DNA of 64,000 nucleotides from Uliginosibacterium sp. 31-16. Lineage in GTDB: Bacteria; Pseudomonadota; Gammaproteobacteria; Burkholderiales; Rhodocyclaceae. Under the pieces are notes generated by a model. It searched no databases. It was not told the DNA's origin and saw only the letters and a list, made by a program, of their open reading frames with translations. Location: the NCBI RefSeq assembly GCF_030730865.1, contig NZ_JAVALZ010000003.1, positions 558,001 through 622,000 on the forward strand, read 5' to 3'. The position numbers were made by a program, and so were the translations under genes. Shown in pieces: positions 57,359 to 64,000 of this stretch. The stretch's first letter is position 1. Each line of letters begins with the position of its first letter.

Positions 57359-57385
57359 GGCCCCGCTTGCGGGGCCTTGTTGTTT
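57359..57385 (+). terminator. Rho-independent terminator of glnB
   Basis: GGCCCCGC-TT-GCGGGGCC followed by TTGTTGTTT, 25 bases after the glnB stop. Confidence 0.8.
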
Positions 57386-57417
57386 GCAGTCCATGCATAT
57401 CGATCAGGAGCGTTGCC

Positions 57418-58509
57418 ATGAGCCATCTCTTCTCTCCCCTCCGTCTGCGTGACATTACCTTCCCCAACCGTATCGCGATTCCGCCGATGTGCACGTATTC
57501 GGCGGAGAACGGCATGGCCGGTGACTGGCATCTTGCTCATCTCGGCTGTCGTGCCTCGGGTGGCGCCGGTCTGATCATCGTTGAGGCGACCGCCGTGACA
57601 TCTGTCGGGCGTATCAGCCCACGTGATCTGGGTTTGTGGGATGACCGCCAGATCGACCCGATCATCCGCATGACACGCTTCATTCACCAGCAAGGGGCTG
57701 TCGCTGGTGTGCAACTGGCACATGCCGGGCGCAAGGGGGGCACCTGGGTTCCCGGTATGGGTGCAGGCACGATTCCGTTCGAGCACGGAGGCTGGCAGGT
57801 GGTCGCTCCCTCGGCGCTGGCTTTCGGGGAGGGTTTTGCCACGCCGCAGGCGCTGGATGAGACCGGCATCCAGCAGGTGATTGCGGAGTTCTCGGCTGCT
57901 GCGCAGCGCGCGTTGGTGGCAGGCTATCGAGTGGTCGAGGTGCACGCCGCGCATGGCTACCTGCTGCACCAGTTCCTCTCACCACTGGCCAATCAGCGCA
58001 CTGATGAATACGGCGGAAGTTTCGAGAACCGAACCCGCCTGACCCGTGAAGTCGTCGCAGCCGTACGTGCCGTATGGCCCGAGCGTCTGCCACTTTTTGT
58101 GCGCCTGTCGGCGACCGACTGGGCCGAAGGAGGCTGGAACATCGAAGAAACAGTCGCCCTTGCGCGCATTCTTCGTCAGGAAGGCGTTGACCTGATCGAT
58201 ACCTCCTCCGGCGGCATGCTTCCAGTGGCCAGCATGCCTTTGGGGCCAGGCTATCAGACCGCATTTGCCGAACAGGTGCGACGTGAGGCCGGGATTGCAA
58301 CCGGGGCTGTCGGTCTGATTACTGCGCCAGCACAAGCCGACCACATCATCCGCACACGCCAGGCCGACCTGGTGCTGGTGGGGCGAGAAATCCTGCGCGA
58401 TCCTTACTGGCCGCTGCATGCCGCACAGGCTCTGGGGCAGGCTGCCAGCTGGCCCCAGCAATACCTGCGGGCGGCCCCGGCAGGCTCTATCCAGCGCGAA
58501 AGTCTCTAG
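57418..58509 (+). CDS. NADH:flavin oxidoreductase, Old Yellow Enzyme family (YqjM-like)
   Basis: 363 residues, FMN-dependent ene-reductase. Class III marks are IPPMCTYSAENG with the flavin-tuning Cys 25, QLAHAGRKG, the His pair in VEVHAAHGYLLHQFLSP, and YGGSFENRTRL. The C-terminal phosphate-binding part is LVLVGREILRDPYW. It reduces activated double bonds with NAD(P)H; the natural substrate is unknown. ATG 57418 has AGGAG 7 bases upstream. Confidence 0.93.
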   Translation: MSHLFSPLRLRDITFPNRIAIPPMCTYSAENGMAGDWHLAHLGCRASGGAGLIIVEATAVTSVGRISPRDLGLWDDRQIDPIIRMTRFIHQQGAVAGVQLAHAGRKGGTWVPGMGAGTIPFEHGGWQVVAPSALAFGEGFATPQALDETGIQQVIAEFSAAAQRALVAGYRVVEVHAAHGYLLHQFLSPLANQRTDEYGGSFENRTRLTREVVAAVRAVWPERLPLFVRLSATDWAEGGWNIEETVALARILRQEGVDLIDTSSGGMLPVASMPLGPGYQTAFAEQVRREAGIATGAVGLITAPAQADHIIRTRQADLVLVGREILRDPYWPLHAAQALGQAASWPQQYLRAAPAGSIQRESL

Positions 58510-58597
58510 AGGATCTGTCTGGATAGCCGCGTCCAGCAAGCCTCTCCGGCATTGTGTGCTGCAGATCCTCTTGTGGTCTGAGTCTTCGGCGTAGCTG

Positions 58598-58633
58598 CCT
58601 GAAGAAGTCCGCCTGTAGCGGCTTTTCGGCATG
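58598..58633. repeat. Dispersed intergenic repeat, degenerate copy 4
   Basis: GCCTGAAGAAGTCCGCC…AGCGGCTTTTCGGCA resembles the edges of the copies at 2.6, 47.6 and 50.6 kb. It lies in a 231-bp gap between the Old Yellow Enzyme gene and tRNA-Leu, which also holds AGAGGATCTGTC (58508-58519) and GCAGATCCTCT (58561-58571) as an inverted pair. Confidence 0.35.
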
Positions 58634-58705
58634 CGTCGGTAAATGACACGTGTTCCGACGCATTGGCAGAAATTGTCGAAAACCGTGATTTGTTCGACCG
58701 CTCAT

Positions 58706-58729
58706 GAAAAAGCCCGCTTCAAGCGGGCT
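58706..58729 (-). terminator. Rho-independent terminator of tRNA-Leu
   Basis: AGCCCGCT / AGCGGGCT stem with a TCA loop region; on the minus strand it is followed by TTTTT. It is 12 bases past the tRNA 3' end. Confidence 0.8.
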
Positions 58730-58740
58730 GAATCAGTGTG

Positions 58741-58825
58741 TGGTACCCGGGACGGGGATCGAACCCGTATACCTTGCGGCGAGGGATTTTAAGTCCCTTG
58801 TGTCTACCAGTTTCACCACCCGGGC
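58741..58825 (-). tRNA. tRNA-Leu (UAA)
   Basis: 85 bases including encoded CCA. On the minus strand it begins GCCCGGGTGGTGAAACTGG; the anticodon stem is AGGGA / TCCCT around loop CTTAAAA, giving anticodon UAA; a long variable arm (CGCCGCAAGGTATAC region) marks a class II tRNA; T arm ACGGG-TTCGATC-CCCGT. Acceptor closes with G1-U72, as in E. coli leuZ. Confidence 0.96.
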
Positions 58826-58865
58826 AGGGTTGCGCATTCTACCTGAATGTCCCGTGCCGCAGGCC

Positions 58866-59486
58866 TCAGCTGTCTGCGCGTGGCAGGTTCATGTCGCGGC
58901 TGTGTGCGATCAGGCGCAAGGCCAGGCCAAACAGGAAGAGTGCCCAATGCGTGATGCCTCCGCTGGCGCCGAACTGGTGCGCCGCAAAGAGCAGCGTGGC
59001 GACGACGATGGATACGGTGCCGTAGAAGTCGCGGTGCAGGATGAAGGGGACTTCATTGACCATCATGTCGCGCACCAGCCCGCCGCCGACAGCCGTGATG
59101 AATCCGAGAAAGGCTACGCCAAACAGGTTCAGTTCCAGATTGAGGCCAAGCTGGGCTCCGGCGATGCTGAAAGCGACCAGGCCGATGGAATCGGCAATGA
59201 TGAAGGCCCGCCGTAGGAAAAGCTGGCTGTGGCGGTGCAGCTTGATCAGCCAGGCAAATGCCAGGGTGGTGAAGCAGGCGGCGACCGGCCCTGCATCGAT
59301 GAAAATGGCCGGCAGACGACCCACCAGGGCGTCGCGGATCAGCCCGCCGCCGATGGCTGTGAGCAACGCGAGGATGCTGATGCCAAGCAGATCGTACTGT
59401 TTGCGGGCGCCGATCAGGTAGCCGGAGATCGAAAACGAGATCGTGCCGATCAGGTAGAGCCAGTCGAAGGAGAGCAGATGGTTCAT
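58866..59486 (-). CDS. UPF0126/TRIC-type membrane protein (YicG-like)
   Basis: 206 residues with about seven membrane helices built from two repeats: AIGGGLIRDALVGRLPAIF and AVGGGLVRDMMVNEVPFIL are the matching halves of each domain. Such GGGxxRD duplications define the UPF0126 (glycine transporter / TRIC-like) family. The substrate here is not known. ATG 59486 is the best start, though its ribosome-binding site is weak. Confidence 0.85.
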   Translation of the reverse strand: MNHLLSFDWLYLIGTISFSISGYLIGARKQYDLLGISILALLTAIGGGLIRDALVGRLPAIFIDAGPVAACFTTLAFAWLIKLHRHSQLFLRRAFIIADSIGLVAFSIAGAQLGLNLELNLFGVAFLGFITAVGGGLVRDMMVNEVPFILHRDFYGTVSIVVATLLFAAHQFGASGGITHWALFLFGLALRLIAHSRDMNLPRADS

Positions 59487-59553
59487 GAGCAAGGACTGAA
59501 AACGCCACTGCCCGGCGCGGGCCGGGCAGCGGGATGACAAGATCTCTCGGGTT

Positions 59554-59820
59554 TTAGCGCACGCCGGGTTCCGGCATCACGATATTGACTTCGAGTACTT
59601 CGTAGTTGCCCTTCTTCTCCAGTTGCACCTTGATGTCGTCGGAGCTGACCTTGACGTATTTGGAGATGACGGCGATCAGTTCCTTCTGCAGATCAGGCAG
59701 GAAGTCGGGCTGGCCCTCGTTTTCTGCACGCTGGTGAGCGATGACCAGCGTGAGGCGTTCCCGGGCGAGCTGGGCCGATTTGGGCTGGCTGCTGCCGAAG
59801 ATTTTTTCAAGCCAGGACAT
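59554..59820 (-). CDS. minE: Cell division topological specificity factor
   Basis: 88 residues, full length. [11 protein letters not shown] is the membrane-binding start; [12 protein letters not shown] is the MinD-contact helix and [16 protein letters not shown] the dimerisation part. It stimulates MinD ATPase and drives pole-to-pole oscillation. It begins one base after minD ends, with GGAGGGG inside the minD end as ribosome-binding site. Confidence 0.97.
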   Translation of the reverse strand: MSWLEKIFGSSQPKSAQLARERLTLVIAHQRAENEGQPDFLPDLQKELIAVISKYVKVSSDDIKVQLEKKGNYEVLEVNIVMPEPGVR

Positions 59821-59821
59821 G

Positions 59822-60637
59822 TCAGGCCCCTCCGAAGATGCGCTTGAGCAGGCCGGGCTTCTCGTAATTCACGAAGCGCATCTCGCGCTCTTCCCCGAGG
59901 AAGCGGGCGACCACGTCCTGATAAGCTTCGGCGGCTTCGCTTTCCTTGCTGTGGATCACCGGCGCTCCGGAGTTGGAAGCTTGCAGCACGGTTTCCGATT
60001 CCGGAATCACGCCCAGCAGCGGTACGCGCAGCAGTTCCTGCACGTCCTTGTAGGAGAGCATCTCGCCTTCCTCGACACGCTTGGCTGAGTAGCGGGTGAC
60101 GATCAGGTGCTCCTTGACCGCCTCCTGTCCATCGCGGGCGCGGCGGCTCTTGCTTTGCAGGATGCCGAGGATGCGGTCCGAGTCGCGGATCGAAGAAACC
60201 TCGGGATTGGTCACCACCAGTGCTTCGTCGGCGAAGGTCAGGGCCATGATGGCACCATGTTCGATGCCAGCCGGCGAATCGCAGATGATGTAGTCAAAAC
60301 CCATGTGCTCCAGATCCTTGAGCACCTTCTCGACGCCTTCTTCGGTCAGGGCGTCCTTGTCGCGGGTCTGAGAGGCGGGCAGCACGAACAGGTTTTCGCA
60401 GTGCTTGTCCTTGATCAGAGCCTGGTTCAGGTTTGCTTCGCCGTGAATGACGTTAACGAAGTCATACACCACGCGGCGTTCGCAGCCCATGATCAGATCG
60501 AGGTTGCGCAGGCCGACATCGAAGTCGATCACGGCAGTCTTGAAGCCGCGCAGCGCGAGCCCGGAGGCAAAGCTGGCGCTGGTGGTGGTCTTGCCTACGC
60601 CACCCTTGCCGGAAGTTACGACGATGATGCGGGTCAC
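59822..60637 (-). CDS. minD: Septum site-determining ATPase
   Basis: 271 residues. The deviant Walker A is [16 protein letters not shown], followed by [16 protein letters not shown] and ICDSPAGIE; the C-terminal amphipathic helix is [11 protein letters not shown] chose GTG 60637 because GGGAGA precedes it and the family start ([13 protein letters not shown]) follows. An ATG at 60673 overlapping the minC stop (TAATG) gives a 12-residue longer form and is the alternative. Between minC and minE. Confidence 0.97.
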   Translation of the reverse strand: MTRIIVVTSGKGGVGKTTTSASFASGLALRGFKTAVIDFDVGLRNLDLIMGCERRVVYDFVNVIHGEANLNQALIKDKHCENLFVLPASQTRDKDALTEEGVEKVLKDLEHMGFDYIICDSPAGIEHGAIMALTFADEALVVTNPEVSSIRDSDRILGILQSKSRRARDGQEAVKEHLIVTRYSAKRVEEGEMLSYKDVQELLRVPLLGVIPESETVLQASNSGAPVIHSKESEAAEAYQDVVARFLGEEREMRFVNYEKPGLLKRIFGGA

Positions 60638-60672
60638 GGGGTTCTCCCTGATTTGATTGTTGTGTTCAGTCA

Positions 60673-61434
60673 TTAGTCGAGTTGAATCGGTTCGAGTACC
60701 AGTGCCTGTTTGTCGTCTTCACCACGCAACAGGGCCTGGGCTGGTTTGCCAGCAATCTGGGCGGGAATGCCCTTTTCAAAAGTCCGGTAAACGCCGGCCA
60801 CGGCGATGAGTTCGGGGCCGAAGTTGCTGCTGTAAATGCGCGCTTTCTTGTTGCCCGAGGCCCCGGCGAGGGCACGGCCGCGCAAGGGGCCGTAGCAGTG
60901 GATGCTGCCGTCGGCGATGACTTCGGCTCCATTGCTGACTGCGCCAAGGATGACCAGATCACTGCCCTTGGCGTAGATCTGTTGGCCAGAGCGGATGGTG
61001 CGGTCGACGACCATCGTGCCAGCCGCCATGGGAGCGGCTTGTGGCGCAGGGGCTGTGGAGACAGGCTCCGGGAGCGGCTCTGCAGCCGGTGCCGATGCGA
61101 TGTCGCTCTCTGCCTGGAGTCTGGCGGCCTGTTCGGTGAGGATGGCGAGCCCGGCCTTGCGGGCGCTGGCGTGCAGATGCTCAGGCGCTCCGCGCAGGGC
61201 AACGGGCTGCAGGCCGTAACGACGCAGCAGACTCAGTGTGCCGGCCCAGTCCGCCTTGTCCGGGAAGTTTCTGGCCTGGCTGACATCGATGATTGTGGCC
61301 TCGCCGGCGAAGAATTCGCCCATGCCGCCGAGCATGACCTGCAGGGCGTCGGAGAGGCGCACATTGTCGATTTCGCGCAGTACGGCGCTCATGGCCGTGA
61401 GGCTGCCAGCCTTGAATTCGATGGGTTTGGCCAT
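60673..61434 (-). CDS. minC: Septum site-determining protein MinC
   Basis: 253 residues. N domain (about 1-105) with FKAGSLTAMSAVL, an Ala/Pro-rich linker (about 112-145), and the C-terminal beta-helix with RSGQQIYAKGSDLVILGAVSNGAEVIADGSIHCYG that binds MinD and FtsZ. ATG 61434 (MAKPIEFKAG) matches the family; a GTG three codons upstream is in frame. It begins the min operon, 87 bases after fliR. Confidence 0.95.
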   Translation of the reverse strand: MAKPIEFKAGSLTAMSAVLREIDNVRLSDALQVMLGGMGEFFAGEATIIDVSQARNFPDKADWAGTLSLLRRYGLQPVALRGAPEHLHASARKAGLAILTEQAARLQAESDIASAPAAEPLPEPVSTAPAPQAAPMAAGTMVVDRTIRSGQQIYAKGSDLVILGAVSNGAEVIADGSIHCYGPLRGRALAGASGNKKARIYSSNFGPELIAVAGVYRTFEKGIPAQIAGKPAQALLRGEDDKQALVLEPIQLD

Positions 61435-61521
61435 GGGCGGCACTGAAATCCGGGTTGATTAACCGCCCGAGTCTACTTTTTGAGGGCCTTTGGAGCAAGC
61501 CAAACGTGCCGGATGCCGCTT

Positions 61522-62310
61522 TCAGTGGGCCGGTAGCGTTTTGAGGAATATGCCGATCAGCTCGAAACCCTGCTCGAAGATGCTTTGCAGGACCGGCGCA
61601 AACGCGTTCAGCGAGATCAGGATGATCACCAGGCCAACGGTGGATGTAATCGGGAAACCGATGGCAAAAAGATTGAGCTGCGGGGCCGTGCGGGTCAGCA
61701 CGGCCAGGGATATGTTGGTGATCAGCAAGGCGGTGACGATGGGCAGCGAGATCAGCAGCCCGCAGGCAAACGCCACGCTGCCGATGCGGGTGAGCATCAG
61801 CCAGGCTGGACCGGTGACCGAGACGCCACCGATCGGCGCCATCTCGAAGCTGCGGGCCAGCACGTCGATCATCAGCAGATGTCCGTTCAGCGCCAGAAAG
61901 GTCAGGGTGCTGAGCAGTCCGAGGAATTCGGCAAGCACGGCGGTCTGACCCGAGGAATTCGGGTCGAAGAAGGTGGCGAACGACAGGCCCATCTGCAGGC
62001 CGATGATGTCACCCGCAATATCCACAGCGCTGAGTACCATGCGCAGACCCAGTCCCATGCCGATGCCGATCAGGATCTGCTGTACGAAAACCGCCATGCC
62101 GAACCAGGTGCCGGGCTGAAGCGGTGGCGGCGGTGGCAGCACGGAGGCTATTGCTGCGCCGATGACCAGGCCGGCGACCAGTCGCAGGCGGCGTGGCACG
62201 ACGGCACTGCCAAATATCGGGGCGGTGGCGATCATGCCCAGCACGCGCGCGACGGGATAGATCCAGGCCAGGAGCAGCGCGTCGAGCTGGGCGCTGGTGA
62301 TCGAGAGCAT
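61522..62310 (-). CDS. fliR: Flagellar export gate protein FliR
   Basis: 262 residues with about six membrane helices. RVLGMIATAPIFGSAVVPRR near residue 22, SFATFFDPNSSGQTAVLAEF near 115 and FPITSTVGLVIILISLNAF near 215 are the FliR family blocks. With FliP and FliQ it forms the inner-membrane gate of the flagellar type III exporter. Last of fliOPQR; flhB does not follow. Confidence 0.95.
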   Translation of the reverse strand: MLSITSAQLDALLLAWIYPVARVLGMIATAPIFGSAVVPRRLRLVAGLVIGAAIASVLPPPPPLQPGTWFGMAVFVQQILIGIGMGLGLRMVLSAVDIAGDIIGLQMGLSFATFFDPNSSGQTAVLAEFLGLLSTLTFLALNGHLLMIDVLARSFEMAPIGGVSVTGPAWLMLTRIGSVAFACGLLISLPIVTALLITNISLAVLTRTAPQLNLFAIGFPITSTVGLVIILISLNAFAPVLQSIFEQGFELIGIFLKTLPAH

Positions 62311-62313
62311 GCG

Positions 62314-62583
62314 TCAGCCGATGAGAGTGGGTATCGCGATGAAGAGCCGGCGGATGTAGTCGGTGAGCATGGTGATCATCCACGGCCCGACCAGCAGCAG
62401 GGTCAGAAACATCACAACCAGCTTCGGTACGAATGAAAGCGTCACTTCATTGATCTGCGTGGCGGCCTGCAGCACGCTGATGATCAGACCGGTGGCGAGC
62501 GCTGCAGCAAACATGGGTGCGGCAACGAGCAATGCCACTTCAAGGGCGCCGCGGCCCAGTTCCATGACGGTGGTGGGGGTCAT
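62314..62583 (-). CDS. fliQ: Flagellar export gate protein FliQ
   Basis: 89 residues, usual size, with two membrane helices. Family blocks: FAAALATGLIISVLQAATQINEVTLSFVPKL and GPWMITMLTDYIRRLF. ATG 62583 has AAGGAGA 6 bases upstream. Three bases separate it from fliR. Confidence 0.96.
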   Translation of the reverse strand: MTPTTVMELGRGALEVALLVAAPMFAAALATGLIISVLQAATQINEVTLSFVPKLVVMFLTLLLVGPWMITMLTDYIRRLFIAIPTLIG

Positions 62584-62594
62584 GCCTATCTCCT

Positions 62595-63341
62595 TTATCC
62601 GAAACTCTGTACCAGCGAAGTAACCAGCAGGGCCCAGCCATCGACCAGCACGAAGAGCATGATCTTGAATGGCAGCGAGACGATGACGGGTGACATCATC
62701 ATCATGCCCATCGACATCAGTACCGAGGCGACCACCATGTCGATGATCAGGAACGGGATGAAGACGATGAAGCCGATCTGAAAAGCGGTTTTCAGTTCGC
62801 TGGTGACAAAGGCCGGCACGATCACGCGCATGGGCAGATCGGCAGCCTTGTCGACTTTGGGGGTCTTGGCCAGATTGGCGAAGAGCGATAGATCGGGTTC
62901 GCGGATCTGTTTGAGCATGAAAGCCTTCATCGGCACGCTGGCACGGTTGAGGGCTTCATCAAACTGGATCCGGTTCTCCGCCAGCGGCTGGTAGGCATCC
63001 TGATAGACCTTGTCGAGCACCGGCGACATGATGAAAAAGGTCAGGAACAAGGATAGCCCGAGCATCACCTGGTTCGGCGGGGAAGTCTGCGTGCCCAGCG
63101 CATGGCGCAACAGCGAGAAGACGATGATGATCCGGGTGAAGCTGGTCATCATCAGTATCACGGCGGGCAGGAAGCTCAGGGCCGTGAGCATCAGCAGGGT
63201 CTGCACCGGCAGGCTGTAGGTCGTGCCACCGCCGGCGGCCGGCGAGGTGGTCAGCGCCGGCATGGATTGAGCCGCGGCCAGTGCCGGTATCAGAGCCAGC
63301 AGCAGGGGCAGGGCAGCGAACAGGGCGCGTTTAATCTTCAC
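62595..63341 (-). CDS. fliP: Flagellar export gate protein FliP
   Basis: 248 residues with a cleavable signal peptide ([24 protein letters not shown]), as in E. coli FliP. Then [26 protein letters not shown] and [23 protein letters not shown], the family signatures. Start is GTG 63341, which lies inside the end of fliO (11-base overlap); the open frame before it is unrelated. Confidence 0.96.
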   Translation of the reverse strand: MKIKRALFAALPLLLALIPALAAAQSMPALTTSPAAGGGTTYSLPVQTLLMLTALSFLPAVILMMTSFTRIIIVFSLLRHALGTQTSPPNQVMLGLSLFLTFFIMSPVLDKVYQDAYQPLAENRIQFDEALNRASVPMKAFMLKQIREPDLSLFANLAKTPKVDKAADLPMRVIVPAFVTSELKTAFQIGFIVFIPFLIIDMVVASVLMSMGMMMMSPVIVSLPFKIMLFVLVDGWALLVTSLVQSFG

Positions 63342-63738
63342 GGCGACGCTCCAGCATCTGTTTGAGGCGGCTGGCAAACTCCCCGGCGCCGGGCATGGCG
63401 ACAGGGGCCGGGGCGGCCGGCACCTCGTCGGCATCCAGTGCATGCAGGGCCGAGATGTGTCCCGGTGAGACACCCAGTACCAGCACCTGCTTGCCGATGG
63501 CGACAAGAACGACTTTTTCACGCGGACCGACGGCTGTTGCGCCGATGACGCGCAAGGCGCCGGGCTGGCTGGCGCGCGTCCCCTGCAGGCGTTTGAGCAG
63601 ATACAGCCCGCCGACCAGCAGCGCGAGGGTCGCGCCCAAGCCCAGCAGCATCTGCAGCAGACTGCCGGCGGGAGAAGGCAGGGCTTCGGCGGCGAGCGCG
63701 GGAGCAGGGAGGAGAAACAGGAACAGGCGGATGTTCAC
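63331..63738 (-). CDS. fliO: Flagellar biosynthesis protein FliO
   Basis: 135 residues. A signal-like N-terminus ([15 protein letters not shown]) and one membrane helix ([21 protein letters not shown]) are followed by a small cytoplasmic FliO domain ([32 protein letters not shown]) and a charged tail. It stabilises FliP. GTG 63738 with GGTGA before it is chosen over GTG 63747. fliN, usual upstream neighbour, is not within the window. Confidence 0.9.
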   Translation of the reverse strand: MNIRLFLFLLPAPALAAEALPSPAGSLLQMLLGLGATLALLVGGLYLLKRLQGTRASQPGALRVIGATAVGPREKVVLVAIGKQVLVLGVSPGHISALHALDADEVPAAPAPVAMPGAGEFASRLKQMLERRRED

Positions 63739-64000
63739 GACAGTCACCGGGGGATTCGGGATGGTGTGAGCTTAGCCCCGCAGCCTGTCGCGGCAGGGGT
63801 GGAAAAGAATGGCAAAAGGGCGGCAAATCCTGCCGCCCGGTTTTTCCGGTTGCCTGCCTGCGCTGCCGCATCCAGTGGTCTCCGACGGGCAGGGGGTCTG
63901 CCGAGCCGCATGCAGCCTGCCTGTGCGGGCCGGCAGGCTGCACAAGCCCGCCCCATGCGGCTGTGCAGCGAGTGCCTGACGACCCCGTTTTATACCTTGT
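63739..64000. other. Region upstream of fliO with a terminator hairpin
   Basis: No gene is seen in these 262 bases. A strong hairpin stands at 63818-63845, so fliO is separated from whatever lies beyond the edge. Further palindromic sequence (GCAGCCTGC…GCAGGCTGC, about 63911-63940) is present without a T-run. Confidence 0.45.
63818..63845. terminator. Bidirectional terminator upstream of fliO
   Basis: GGGCGGCA-AATCC-TGCCGCCC, 8-bp stem, followed on the plus strand by GGTTTTT and on the minus strand by TTTTGCC. It likely ends a minus-strand gene beyond the window edge, making fliO the first gene of its transcript. Confidence 0.7.

Noticed and set aside
58741-58825. G1-U72 wobble at the end of the tRNA-Leu acceptor stem
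   Set aside because: The same pair occurs in E. coli tRNA-Leu(UAA), so it is ordinary.
60637-60673. Twelve-residue N-terminal extension of MinD from an ATG overlapping the minC stop
   Set aside because: The GTG at 60637 has a good GGGAGA and gives the family-standard start; kept only as an alternative.

Overview
The window looks like chromosomal DNA of a GC-rich, flagellated, piliated betaproteobacterium, most likely of the Rhodocyclales/Zoogloeaceae type. This is inferred from protein resemblance and gene order (fmdB-DUF502-aspS, nadE-glnB, bioC/bioB/comF, pilB-pilC-pilD, a minor-pilin operon, and exosortase-A-associated genes), not from a database search. No insertion sequence, phage, CRISPR array or rRNA was seen. 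Genes are tightly packed on both strands and many overlap by 4 to 11 bases.

Layout. 0-2.5 kb: start of a probable HDOD protein, an AcuI/YhdH-type reductase, and a response regulator with a degenerate GGDEF domain. 2.7-7.6 kb: phosphoglucomutase and an exosortase-A-associated set (PLP decarboxylase, AMP-forming acyl ligase, acyl carrier protein). 7.7-10.8 kb: argB, a small heat-shock protein with a sigma-32-like promoter, and a barnase/barstar/NudB overlapping operon. 10.9-17.6 kb: a TPR response regulator, oligopeptidase B, aspS, a DUF502 protein and an FmdB zinc ribbon. 17.7-21.6 kb: pilD, pilC, pilB. 21.7-24.2 kb: a CcsA-like protein and ffh. 24.3-30 kb: minor pilins FimT/PilV/PilW/PilX, an unusual PilY1-like tip protein, and PilE. 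30-35.3 kb: cytochrome c4, engB, a candidate small RNA, hemB, a GNAT, a J-like membrane protein, a HAD hydrolase and a macrodomain protein. 35.4-38.2 kb: a CHASE-PAS-GGDEF diguanylate cyclase.

38.3-43.1 kb: bioC, an NhaD-type antiporter, bioB, comF, trmL. 43.3-47.6 kb: hexuronate catabolism (kdgK, uxaB, uxaA) with a clear promoter/operator. 47.8-51.8 kb: fur, bamE, dapB, motD, corA. 52.2-58.5 kb: pntA-pntB, nadE, glnB and an Old Yellow Enzyme. 58.7-63.7 kb: tRNA-Leu, a UPF0126 membrane protein, minE-minD-minC and fliR-fliQ-fliP-fliO.

Surface motility and attachment run through the window: type IV pilus assembly ATPase, platform, peptidase and pilins; flagellar export gate and a stator subunit; two c-di-GMP-type signalling proteins; and the exosortase-linked genes beside pgm. 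The strongest candidates for something not well described are the PilY1-like protein with an MshQ-like N-terminal half, the minus-strand small RNA between engB and hemB, the exosortase-associated ACP/ligase/decarboxylase set standing without an exosortase, and the 5' leader of the hsp20 gene.
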